DNA of 64,000 nt from Solirubrobacterales bacterium (GTDB lineage: Bacteria; Actinomycetota; Thermoleophilia; Solirubrobacterales; 70-9), in contig JAJNAZ010000007.1 of assembly GCA_021155855.1 (NCBI GenBank), positions 1 through 64,000 on the forward strand, given 5' to 3'. Made by a program: the position numbers and the translations under genes. Numbering within the stretch: the stretch's first letter is position 1; the number at the start of each line of letters is the position of its first letter. Below the pieces are notes generated by a model. That model saw only the letters and a list, made by a program, of their open reading frames with translations, did not search any database and was not told where the DNA came from. Shown here one piece after another: positions 1 through 8,500 of the stretch.

Positions 1-1
1 C

Positions 2-214
2 GACGCCGAGGACCTGCCGCACGTCTTCGATCGCTTCTTTCGCTCCGCGGCCGCGCGGGAGCTGCCGGGCTCGGGGCTCGGGCTGGCGATCGTGCGCCGG
101 GTCGCCGAGGCGCACGGCGGGACCGTGCATGCCGAGGGCCGTGTCGGCGGCGGTGCGCTGCTGCGCCTGCGCCTGCCGGTGGCCGCCGACCGCGTCCCGG
201 CCGCGGTCGGATGA
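2..214 (+). CDS. Sensor histidine kinase, C-terminal fragment (5' end outside window)
   Basis: The first 70 codons are the end of a kinase ATP-binding (HATPase_c) domain. The reading frame contains VFDRFFR (F box) followed by GSGLGLAIV (G2 box) and RVAEAHGGTV, the usual order at the end of a membrane sensor kinase. Everything N-terminal, including the phosphoacceptor histidine and any sensor domain, lies upstream of the window, so the signal and partner regulator cannot be judged. The stop TGA is at 212-214. About 110 bases follow before the next gene and I see no clear feature in them. Confidence 0.9.
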   Translation, partial: DAEDLPHVFDRFFRSAAARELPGSGLGLAIVRRVAEAHGGTVHAEGRVGGGALLRLRLPVAADRVPAAVG

Positions 215-326
215 GGCCGCGGGCCGCCTCTTACCCGATTCATAACCGCCTTTCGGCCGGCTCTCACCTCGCCGTGGGTTGATTGCCCACACGGGTGCCG
301 AAGCAGGACGACGGGAGGTGCGAGCG

Positions 327-494
327 ATGAGGGAAAGCGACCGAGGCGGCGGGCGGCGGCTGGTGGTCTGGGTCTGCGCGACCGCGATCTTCGCGGCCTC
401 GGTGGGCGGCATCGCCGCCTTCGAGAGCGCGACGTTTGACCCGGTCTACTTCAAGGACTACTCGAGCTGGGCGTTGAAGGAGGGCGAAAAGTAG
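327..494 (+). CDS. Small single-pass membrane protein of unknown function
   Basis: A 55-residue product with a basic N-terminus, one hydrophobic segment (about residues 12-31, LVVWVCATAIFAASVGGIAA) and a short polar C-terminal tail rich in aromatic and acidic residues. The ATG at 327 is preceded by GGGAGGTG at 313-320, a good ribosome binding site, which is why I prefer it to an in-frame start 48 bases upstream. An 18-bp GC palindrome follows the stop directly. The 3' end overlaps the tail of the convergent amidotransferase gene by 44 bases. I do not recognise the family; topology suggests an inner-membrane peptide with its tail outside. Confidence 0.6.
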   Translation: MRESDRGGGRRLVVWVCATAIFAASVGGIAAFESATFDPVYFKDYSSWALKEGEK

Positions 495-1215
495 CCGGCG
501 CCGCGGCGCCGGGACGAGCGACGGCGGCGAGAAAGCGGCCGCAGAGCGCGCGACCGAGGTCGTTCCAGGCGTTCATCCGCGGCATCGTCGTTCCTCGCAG
601 CGTCTCCGGATCGGGGCCCGCGCGGTCGCGGTCGGCATCGTCGCGGTACTCGTCGATCCAGGCCTCGAGGTCGGCGACCGAAACCTCGGCGTGAAACTGG
701 ATGCCCCAGGCGGCCTCGCCGACGCGGAACGCCTGCGCGCAGACCGGGGTGCGCGCGAGCACCGTCGCATGCGCCGGGAGCCCGCACTCGTAGTGGTGCC
801 AATCGAATGCCTCGAACCGCGGTGCCAGCGGCCCGATCAGCGGATCCTCGGCGCCCTCCTCCGTGACCTCGACCTCGAACCAGCCGATCTCCGGCTCGCG
901 GGCGGGGTGCGCGTCTCCGCCGGCGGCCTCGGAGAGCAGTTGCGCGCCGAGGCAGACGCCGAGCAGCGGCATCCCCCGCTCGAGCAGCTGCCGCAAGAGC
1001 GCCTTCTCCGCGGCGAGCCAGCCGTGCTCGTCCTCCTGGTCGGCGTGCATCGAGCCGCCGAAGCTGATCACCGCGTCGTAGCTCGCCGGGTCGGCCGGCG
1101 GCACGTCAGTCTCGGCGCGAAACCACTGCTCGAGCTCGCCGCCGACGGCGGCGATCGCGTCGGCGAAGATCCCCGGCCCGGCGTCGCGCTGATGGCAGAT
1201 CGCGAGCACGCGCAT
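451..1215 (-). CDS. Class I glutamine amidotransferase-like protein
   Basis: A 254-residue protein beginning MRVLAICHQ. It has the class I amidotransferase (GATase1) layout: an oxyanion glycine strand FGGSMHA near residue 53, the nucleophile elbow GVCLGAQ with Cys88, and GIQFHAE with His175 and Glu177 as the remaining triad members. Free-standing members of this family (GMP synthase-like glutamine amidotransferases) hydrolyse glutamine or gamma-glutamyl compounds; the acceptor here is unknown. The start at 1215 is chosen because homologues begin directly with the first beta strand; an upstream in-frame start would add eight residues. The last 25 residues are Ala/Pro/Ser-rich and overlap the convergent small gene, so the true C-terminus may be non-essential. 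Confidence 0.82.
   Translation of the reverse strand: MRVLAICHQRDAGPGIFADAIAAVGGELEQWFRAETDVPPADPASYDAVISFGGSMHADQEDEHGWLAAEKALLRQLLERGMPLLGVCLGAQLLSEAAGGDAHPAREPEIGWFEVEVTEEGAEDPLIGPLAPRFEAFDWHHYECGLPAHATVLARTPVCAQAFRVGEAAWGIQFHAEVSVADLEAWIDEYRDDADRDRAGPDPETLRGTTMPRMNAWNDLGRALCGRFLAAVARPGAAAPATFRPPSTPSSSSP
495..512 (+). terminator. GC palindrome directly after the small membrane protein
   Basis: CCGGCGCCGCGGCGCCGG at 495-512 is a perfect palindrome starting at the base after the TAG stop. It can fold into a strong stem but has no T-tract. It lies inside the last codons of the opposite-strand amidotransferase, so its role as a terminator is inferred. Confidence 0.4.
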
Positions 1216-1286
1216 CGGCAAGAGTTTGCCGAGGAGCACCGCGGCTCGCGGTGCGGTCGGCCGCGCGATCTGTCAGCGCGCTCGCG

Positions 1287-1760
1287 CTAGCCGCAGACGG
1301 GCCAGTGGCCGGCCCCGTCGCGCTGCTTGAGCAGCACCGCGACCACGGCCTGGGTCCGGTAGGAGTACGCGATCGGGTCGCCTCCAGGGCTCTTCGGCGC
1401 GCTCTTCCAGGTCGATTTCATGAATTGGAAGGCGCCACGGTAGCGCCCACCGCCGCCGATCGCATCCGGATCGCGGCCGGACTCGCACTTCGCGGTGCGC
1501 CGCGCCCAGCGCCGGTCGCGGCGGTCGACGCGATCCCACAGCCGCTCGTACTTGGCGCTGTTGCGGCTCGCGGAATCGGATTCGCCGCCGACGGCGGAGG
1601 TGTCGTCGCCGCCCCCCGCGGTGGCGATGCCGCCGGAGCCCTCGCCCCGCGCCTCGCCGGAAATCATCGATGCAGCGGCGAGGGACGCGAACGCAGCGAT
1701 CGCGATCACGAAGAGCCTCAGTCGTTTGCTCCTGGATAGGTCAGAGACGCTCACATTCAC
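1287..1760 (-). CDS. Resuscitation-promoting-factor-like transglycosylase, secreted
   Basis: A 157-residue protein with a hydrophobic N-terminal signal (about residues 13-32), a Gly/Ser/Asp-rich linker (35-67) and a C-terminal Rpf-type transglycosylase-like domain (about 85-157). The domain shows KCESG with the presumed catalytic Glu93 next to Cys92, RGAFQFMKSTW, and a second cysteine at 156 that could pair with Cys92. Proteins of this family cleave peptidoglycan glycan strands and promote growth resumption of dormant actinobacteria. The GTG start at 1760 follows the end of a c-di-AMP riboswitch almost immediately, matching the known association of this riboswitch with Rpf genes. A second in-frame GTG at 1754 is an alternative start. 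Confidence 0.85.
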   Translation of the reverse strand: MNVSVSDLSRSKRLRLFVIAIAAFASLAAASMISGEARGEGSGGIATAGGGDDTSAVGGESDSASRNSAKYERLWDRVDRRDRRWARRTAKCESGRDPDAIGGGGRYRGAFQFMKSTWKSAPKSPGGDPIAYSYRTQAVVAVLLKQRDGAGHWPVCG

Positions 1761-1765
1761 GCTCC

Positions 1766-1900
1766 GCTCTCGTCGCTTCCGGGGTTAGCTGACGGGCTCG
1801 CGCGGAAAGAGCTAGCGCTACGCGGCCGAAGCGGCCGCGATTCGCCCCAACGTCTGGGTCCCCCGTCCCACGCCTCCGTCCGGCGCGGGCTCAGCAGGAG
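1766..1900 (-). promoter_or_regulatory. c-di-AMP riboswitch (ydaO-yuaA type) upstream of the Rpf gene
   Basis: Read on the minus strand, the leader contains the conserved blocks of this class in order: GGACGGAGGCGTGGGACGGG with GGACCCAG, then GGGGCGAATC, a variable GGCCGC-TTC-GCGGCC-like hairpin, and finally GCCCGTCAGCTAACCCCG with GGAAGCG. The last block is the family hallmark. The element ends about six bases before the GTG start of the muralytic protein. This class senses cyclic di-AMP and usually switches expression off at high ligand; that direction is family knowledge and not visible here. Confidence 0.88.
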
Positions 1901-1964
1901 GCCGGGATACTAGCAACTAGTTAGCGAAGTGTGAGCAGGTCGCGTAGCTCGGTTGGGCGAGGTT

Positions 1965-2420
1965 TCAGTTATCGGAGCCGGCGCGGTCCCAGACGTAGAG
2001 CTCGACCGCCTCCAGCGCCAGCGCCATCAGCCGCGGCCCGGAGAGCCACTCGAGCACCGTCTCGAGCGCCCGCTCCTCGGTGACCCCGCGGTCGACCGCC
2101 TCCTCGCCGCGGAAGCCGGCGGCGAGCTTCAGCGCTTCGCGGCGATGCTCTCCGAGGGCGGGGAAGGCGCCCATCAAATAATCGCGGTTGGGAATCGGCG
2201 TGCCGACGTCCATCGAGGCGTGCCAGGCGGCGAGCATCGAGATGTCGTGCTCGTCGAGCTCGGAGATCGCCTTCGCGTAGTGGGCCTCGAGCTCGTCGTC
2301 CGGGATCTCGTCAACCCATGCCCTCACCGCCTCGCCGAGGAGCTGGCGGCGCGCCTCGCGGCCGATCGAGTCGGCGATCGCGCGCACGGCATCGGCCGGG
2401 TCGATGAAGCACAAGGACAT
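1965..2420 (-). CDS. Conserved hypothetical protein, all-helical, 151 residues
   Basis: A soluble, mostly helical acidic protein beginning MSLCFIDPADAVRAIADSI. It has no signal peptide or membrane segment and no cysteine motif. I do not recognise a named family. The ATG at 2420 is supported by TATCTT on the minus strand (2434-2429), eight bases before the start with no ribosome binding site, the leaderless arrangement seen at several genes here. The longer upstream reading frame runs into the opposite-strand nuclease gene and is not credible. It is transcribed divergently from the AddB-like gene, which may mean shared control but gives no function. Confidence 0.65.
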   Translation of the reverse strand: MSLCFIDPADAVRAIADSIGREARRQLLGEAVRAWVDEIPDDELEAHYAKAISELDEHDISMLAAWHASMDVGTPIPNRDYLMGAFPALGEHRREALKLAAGFRGEEAVDRGVTEERALETVLEWLSGPRLMALALEAVELYVWDRAGSDN

Positions 2421-2531
2421 CGCCCGGGAAGATAGGTCCGCCCCAGGACGGCAAAACCAGCGCCGGAAATGCCGAAGGAGCGCTGTCGCGCGTCCGATTT
2501 CGGTGCCGCGGCGCGACCTATGCTGCGAGCG
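2421..2531. promoter_or_regulatory. Divergent promoter region, two leaderless-type -10 boxes
   Basis: The 111-bp spacer between divergent genes carries TATCTT on the minus strand (2434-2429, eight bases before ATG 2420) and TATGCT on the plus strand (2519-2524, seven bases before ATG 2532). Neither start has a Shine-Dalgarno sequence. I see no recognisable -35 box for either. Confidence 0.5.
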
Positions 2532-5513
2532 ATGGGGCTGGAGCTGATCATCGGCCCGCCGAACTCCGGGCGGGCGGTCGCGATCCGCGAGCGGATCGAG
2601 CGCCTGCTCGATCGCGAGCCGGTGCTCGTCGTCCCCACCGGCGACGACGCGGCACGCTTCGAACGCGACCTGTGCGCCGGCCGCGGGGCCACGCTCGGGG
2701 TCGCGATCAGGACCTTCTCGTCGCTGTTCGAGGATGGCGCGCGCGCCACGGCGCTCGACCTGCCGCCGGCACTCAGCGCGACCCAGCGGCTGGCGCTGGT
2801 CGGCGCGGCGATCGATGCCACCGAGCTGCGACTGCTGCGACGCTCTTCCGCCCGACCTGGCTTCGCACCCGCCCTCGACGCGCTGATCAGCGAGCTCCAA
2901 GGGGCCCTGGTGACCCCTCTCGACCTCGACCTACACGCTCGCGAGCTCGATGACGGCGACTACGAACGTGAGCTGGCGGCGCTGTATGGCACCTACGAGG
3001 AGCTGCGCGAGCGCGCCGGTCGCAGCGATGCCGGCTCGCGGGCGCTGGCGACGATCGATGCTCTGCGAGCCCGCCCGCAGGACTGGGGCGCGCGGCCGGT
3101 GCTGATCTACGGCTTCGACGACCTGACCCGAGCCCAACTCGAGCTCATCGCCTCCCTGCGAGCGGTCGCCGAGGTCGTGATCGCGGTCAACTACGCGGAC
3201 CGCGACGCGCTCAGCGCCCACGCCGAGCTCCCGGCGCAGCTCGACCACGAGCTTGGCGTCGATCGCGTGCTCGAGCTCGACCACGACCCGTCCTACACCG
3301 ATCGCGACAGCCTCCGCCACCTCGACCGCAGCCTGTTCGAGCCCGAGGCCGTTCGGACCGAGATCGACGGCGCGGTGACCCTGCTCGAGTGCGCCGGCGA
3401 GCTCGGCGAGGCGGAGGCGATCGCGGCAGAGATCGCGCGGTTGCTCGCCGACGGCGAGCCGCCCGATTCGATCGCGGTCGTGGTCCGCGACCCCGCCCGC
3501 CGCGGACCGCTGCTTGGCCGCGTCTTCGGCCGGCTTCGAATTCCCGCCGCGATCGAGGCCTCGGCGCCGCTCGCCGGGACCGCTGTCGGCCGCTCGCTGA
3601 TCGCTCTCTGCCGCGCACAGGCCTCGGACGATCCGGCCGCGCTGCTCGACCACCTGCGCGCCGATCCATCCACCCCGCCCGGGATTGCCGACCGGCTCGA
3701 GCTTGGCATCCGCCGCGAGCGCCCGGAGAGCATCGATCAGGCGATCGGCCGTTGGCAGTCGCCACCTCGCCATCTCGCCGCGGTCCGCGCGGCTGCCCGC
3801 GGCGCGGCCCGCATGCAAGCCCTGGCCCGCGTCGCCCGGGCGCTGGCAGAGGCGCCGCACACGCAGGCGGCCCCCCTCGCCGGCGAGGTGGCATCGCCGC
3901 CGGGCACGCCGCTCGACCCGGTCGAACAGCGCGCTGCGGTCACCTGCGCCGAGCTCTGCGCCGAGCTGGCCGAGATCGGCGCGCTGCCCGGGTGCGAGGC
4001 GCCCGACCTGATCGAAGCATCCGAGGCGATCGAGAGCGCAACCGTGCGCCTCTGGCGCGGTCCGGCCGAGGGGCGCGTACGGATCCTCGGCCCCTACCGG
4101 ATCCGCGCGGGTCGCGCCCGCCACCTGTTTTGCGCCGGTCTCCAGGAAGGGGAGTTCCCGCGCCGCTCCGCCGGCGATCCGCTGCTCGGCGAGGGCCGTC
4201 GCGCACAGCTCGGGATCGAGGCGCTGCGCCGTCGCGACGCGCTCGACGAGGAGCGCTATTTGTTCCACGCCTGCGTCTCACGGCCCACCGAGCATCTCTA
4301 TCTCTCCTGGCAGGCCGCCGACGACGAGGGTGCCCCGGCGGCTCGGTCGCCATTCGTCGACGAGGTGCTCGACCTGCTCGGCCCGGATCCGGCCACGGCC
4401 GAGGCGCAACTGACGCGCCGCCGCGGCCTCGAACGGGTTGTCTTCGGCCCCGACGAGGCCCCGAGCTCACATGAGCTCGCCCGGGCCCAGGCACTCGCCG
4501 GGCCTCGGATCGCCGAGCCCAAGCCCGGTCCGTTGGCGGTACCCGAAGTGCTCGCCGAGCTCGAGCGGCGCGAGCTGCTCAGCGCCAGCACGCTCGAGCG
4601 CTGGCTCGAATGCCCCTATCGGTGGTTCGTCGACCACGAACTGAGACCCCAGCGCCTTGATCCCGAGAGCGATGCCCTGCTGCTCGGTTCGATCGCCCAC
4701 GACGCGTTGCACCGGCTCTACTCGGAGCCGCCCGGCGCCGACGCGATCCCCCGGCCGGCAGACCTCGGGCGCTGGCGCGCCAGCCTGCGCGAGCTGCTCG
4801 ACTCCGCCGCGCGCGCGAACGGGATGCGTCCCGAGCGGCCGCTGGACGCGATCGCGCTCGGCCGCCTGCGCGCGCAGATCGACACCTTCCTCGCCGAGGA
4901 GGCGGCGCGCCAGACGCCGCTGCGGCCGCGGACGGACCTGCTCGAGGCCGGGTTCGGCTTCGAGGACGAGGGTGGCGGGCCGCCGGCGCTCGACCTTGGC
5001 GCGGCGAAGCTCCGGGGACGGATCGATCGCATCGACGTCGCTCCCGACGGCGCGGCGCTGATTCGCGACTACAAGACCGGTAGCGAGGTCTCTGGCCGCG
5101 CCGGCTGGCAGTCACGCGGCAAGCTCCAGCTTCAGCTCTACATCCTCGCCGCGCGCGAGCGGCTCGGCCTCGACCCGATCGGCGGTCTGTACACCGCCCT
5201 CGGCGCCCGCGACGACCGTCGCCCGCGCGGGATACTGATCTCCGAGGAGGCGCGGCTCGAGGGCCTGGACACGGTGCGGGGCGACCCCTGCGACCGCGAG
5301 CAGTTCGATGCCGAGCTCGAGCGCGCCCGTGAGCAGGCCGCCGGCAAAGCGAAGGCGATGCGCGCGGGCGAGATCGACCGCGACCCGATCGGGGGGCGCT
5401 GCCCAAGGTACTGCAGCTTCCAGCCGATCTGCCGCCTCGAGCGCGCCGTCGGGCTCGATGACGACGCCTACGGCAACGGCGGCGGAGGCAACGGCACAGG
5501 GAACGGCTCGTGA
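2532..5513 (+). CDS. addB: AddB-like ATP-dependent nuclease subunit with Fe-S nuclease domain
   Basis: A 993-residue inactivated-helicase/nuclease protein of the AddB type, partner of the downstream AddA-like helicase in double-strand-break end resection. The N-terminal nucleotide-binding loop is degenerate: GPPNSGRA (residues 8-15) has Arg in place of the Walker Lys. The C-terminal PD-(D/E)XK nuclease shows RGRIDRID (Asp832) and RDYKTG (Asp846, Lys848). Four cysteines framing it, Cys694 in WLECPYRWF and Cys957, 961, 967 in CPRYCSFQPIC, match the iron-sulfur staple of AddB and related nucleases. The start at 2532 is favoured by TATGCT seven bases upstream (leaderless); the in-frame ATG at 2469 adds only low-complexity sequence. 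The stop overlaps the AddA start by four bases, so the two are coupled. Actinobacteria more often have AdnAB, so the exact subfamily should be checked by tree. Confidence 0.82.
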   Translation: MGLELIIGPPNSGRAVAIRERIERLLDREPVLVVPTGDDAARFERDLCAGRGATLGVAIRTFSSLFEDGARATALDLPPALSATQRLALVGAAIDATELRLLRRSSARPGFAPALDALISELQGALVTPLDLDLHARELDDGDYERELAALYGTYEELRERAGRSDAGSRALATIDALRARPQDWGARPVLIYGFDDLTRAQLELIASLRAVAEVVIAVNYADRDALSAHAELPAQLDHELGVDRVLELDHDPSYTDRDSLRHLDRSLFEPEAVRTEIDGAVTLLECAGELGEAEAIAAEIARLLADGEPPDSIAVVVRDPARRGPLLGRVFGRLRIPAAIEASAPLAGTAVGRSLIALCRAQASDDPAALLDHLRADPSTPPGIADRLELGIRRERPESIDQAIGRWQSPPRHLAAVRAAARGAARMQALARVARALAEAPHTQAAPLAGEVASPPGTPLDPVEQRAAVTCAELCAELAEIGALPGCEAPDLIEASEAIESATVRLWRGPAEGRVRILGPYRIRAGRARHLFCAGLQEGEFPRRSAGDPLLGEGRRAQLGIEALRRRDALDEERYLFHACVSRPTEHLYLSWQAADDEGAPAARSPFVDEVLDLLGPDPATAEAQLTRRRGLERVVFGPDEAPSSHELARAQALAGPRIAEPKPGPLAVPEVLAELERRELLSASTLERWLECPYRWFVDHELRPQRLDPESDALLLGSIAHDALHRLYSEPPGADAIPRPADLGRWRASLRELLDSAARANGMRPERPLDAIALGRLRAQIDTFLAEEAARQTPLRPRTDLLEAGFGFEDEGGGPPALDLGAAKLRGRIDRIDVAPDGAALIRDYKTGSEVSGRAGWQSRGKLQLQLYILAARERLGLDPIGGLYTALGARDDRRPRGILISEEARLEGLDTVRGDPCDREQFDAELERAREQAAGKAKAMRAGEIDRDPIGGRCPRYCSFQPICRLERAVGLDDDAYGNGGGGNGTGNGS

Positions 5514-8500
5514 GCGACCTCTCCCCGACCTTCGAGCAGCAGGCGGCGATCGAGGCCCGCGACCGCGACGTCTTCTGCGAGGCCGGCGCCGGGACCGGCA
5601 AGACGCGGGTGCTGGTGGACCGCTACTGCGGCGCGGTCGAGATCGACGAGACCGGGATCGACGCGATCCTCGCCTTCACGTTCACCGAGCGCGCCGCGGC
5701 GGAGCTGCGGACCAGGGTTCGCCATGAGCTCAGCGAGCGCGGAGTGGTGGCTCGCGAGCGCGGCGAGCGCCGGCTTGCCGATCGGCTCGCGCGCGCCGCC
5801 CGCGAGTCCGAACGCGCCTGGGTGATGACCATCCACGGGTTCTGCCGCCGGCTGCTCGCCACCCATCCGGCCGCGGCCGGGATCGACCCACGCTTCCGGG
5901 TGCTCGACGAGGCCGAGGCCTCGCGGCTTCGACGCCGGGCTCGCGACGATGCCCTCGCCGAGGTCGCGGGCGCCAATCGAGACGCGGTCGAGGCGATCGC
6001 GGCCTACCGGCCGGACCGCTTCGGCGACATGACGGTGCTCGCCTACGAGCGGCTGCGCAGCCAGGGCATGAACGAGCCGCGCCTGCCGGCGATCACCGAG
6101 CCCGTCCGTTCGCGCCACCAGCCGGTCGGCGAATCCGACCCCCTGAGCCCGGTTGAGCACCGCGCCGCGCTCGCCGCTCGCCGCTCGCTCGACCTCGTCC
6201 TGGCGGCCTTCGGGCGCCGCTACGAGGAGCTGAAGACGGCTCGCTCGGGGCTCGACTTCGCCGACCTCGAGCTGCGGGCGCTCGAGCTGCTGCGCGAGTC
6301 GGCGGCGGTCGGCGCGGCCTGGCGCGGGCGCTTCAACCACGTCATGGTCGACGAGTTCCAGGACACCAACCGCGTGCAGCTCGACCTGGTCGAGGCGCTG
6401 CGCGGGCCGCGCACCTCGGTGTTTCGGGTCGGCGACGAGCTGCAGTCGATCTACCGCTTCCGCAACGCCGACCTGGCGGTGTTTCGCGACGAGCGCGAGC
6501 GTGCTCGCAGCGACTCGGGTACCGAGCTCAGCCCGCTGAGCGGCAGCTTTCGCGCCCGGCCCGAGCTGATCGCGGCCGTGAACGCGCTCGGCGCGGCGAT
6601 GCTCGGCGCCGACGCTTACACGCCCTTGGCGTCGGCCCGCGATCCCGCCGAGGGATCGCGGCCGCGGGCCGAGCTGCTGCTGACGCTCGACGAGGGCACG
6701 GGCAAGGGGAAGCTCGGCTGGCACGAGTTCGAGCGCGAGCTCGAACCACCCCCCTCCGAGAGCCAGGCGAGGCTGGTCGCCGAGGCGAGGGCGCTGGCGA
6801 GCCGGCTGCGCGAGCTCGTCGACGCGGGTGAGGCGACCCCGGCCGGGATCGTCGTGCTGCTGCGCGCCTTCACCCACGTCGACGCCTACGAGGAGGCGCT
6901 CGAGCGGGCCGGGCTCGCCCCCTACGTCGTCGGCGGTCGCGGCTATTGGTCCCAGCAGCAGGTCGAGGACCTGCTGCGCCTGGTGGAGGCGGTCGCCAAC
7001 CCGCTCGATGACGAGATGCTGCTCGGCGCGCTTGCGGGCCCGGCGAACGCCGTCAGCCCCGATGCGCTCTGGTTGCTGCGCCGCGCGACCACGGTCGAGG
7101 GCGAGGACCGCGAGCACCGCCGCACCCCCCATCTCTGGCCGTTGATCGAGTGGCGATTCGGCGGCGCCGAGCGCCGTCCCGAGTCGCTCGACGAATCCTG
7201 GCTCGACCGGATCCCGGCCGAGGACGCCGCCCGGCTGGAGCGCTTCTGTTCGATCCTTGCCGAGCTGCGCGCTGCGGCGCCGGTGCTGGCGCTCGACGAC
7301 CTGCTCGAGCGCGCGATGACCGCGTTCGGCTACGACCTCCACCTGCTCGCCCGCGAGCGTGGTCGCGGGCGAATGGCCAATGTGCGCAAGCTGATGCGCC
7401 TGGCGCGCGAGTTCGAACAGCACGAGCGCCGCGACCTGCGCGGCTTCCTCGAAGCGGCGCAGGAGCTGACCGAGCGCGACGAGCGCGAGGGCGTCGCCGC
7501 GATCCAGGCCGAGGACCACGACGGCGTCCGGATCATGACCGTGCACGCGGCCAAGGGACTCGAGTTCGAAGTCGTCGCCGTGCCCGATCTCGGCCGACCG
7601 CTGGCGGGCGGCGAGCGCGGGGGCGACATCGTCGTCGGCCGGCTGCAACTCGGCGGCGACGGCGAGCCCGAGGCCCGCTACGGCCTCCGGCTGGCGCTGC
7701 CGGCGGCGCGCTCGTTCGGGGTTTGGGAGCTGAACGAGCTTCACCGCGAGATCCTCGCCGAGGCCGCCGAGGAGGGCGCACGCCTGGTTCACGTCGCGGC
7801 CACCCGGGCGCGGGAGCGACTGATCCTGTCGGGGGTGTTCAAGCCGTCCGACACCGACGCCGTCGAGCACGACCCGAGGCAGAGCGCGATCCGCCGCCTG
7901 CTGCCGACGCTCGTCGACCGCGGCTGGGACCCGGTATCGCATGCCGCCGAGGTCGAGCTCGCGCCGCCGCAGCCCGCGGCCGGAGCGCGAATACTCGAGC
8001 GCCCGGCACGGCTCGCCGTGCGAGTGGAGATTCCGAGCGCGGCGCGGGCCGGCGAGCTGGCGCGCCGACTCGCGGCCGTATCGGTCAAGCGCGCCACCGG
8101 CACCGGGTCCGCCGACCCGCCGCTGGCGCGCCCCGAGACGCCACTGCCGGTCGGGCACCTCTCCTACTCGGCGCTCGCGGAGTACGAGCGTTGCGGCTAC
8201 CGGTTCTACGTCGAGCGCATGCTCGGTCTGGTCGAGCCCCCCGGGCCGCTTCACCCCGCCGCCGGCATCGACGCGAATGGCCGGGCAAGTGACGACTCCC
8301 CGGCGCTCGCGGTCGACGTCCGCTCGCACAGCCTCGGCTTCGGCAACGCCGTCCATGGGGCGCTCGAGTGGAGCGCCCGGCAACGATGGCGCCGCCCCGA
8401 CGACGGGCGCCTCGCCGACCTGCTGGCGGGCGAGGGCCTCGAGGACGACCGCGAGCTCGAGCGGGCGCGGGCGATGATCGATGGCTGGCTCGCCTCACCG

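Noticed and set aside
2931-4268. 445-residue minus-strand open frame opposite addB
   Set aside because: Shadow frame of the nuclease subunit with no recognisable domain.
5468-8383. 971-residue minus-strand open frame opposite addA
   Set aside because: Shadow of the helicase gene; low-complexity composition, no motif, while addA on the plus strand has all UvrD motifs.
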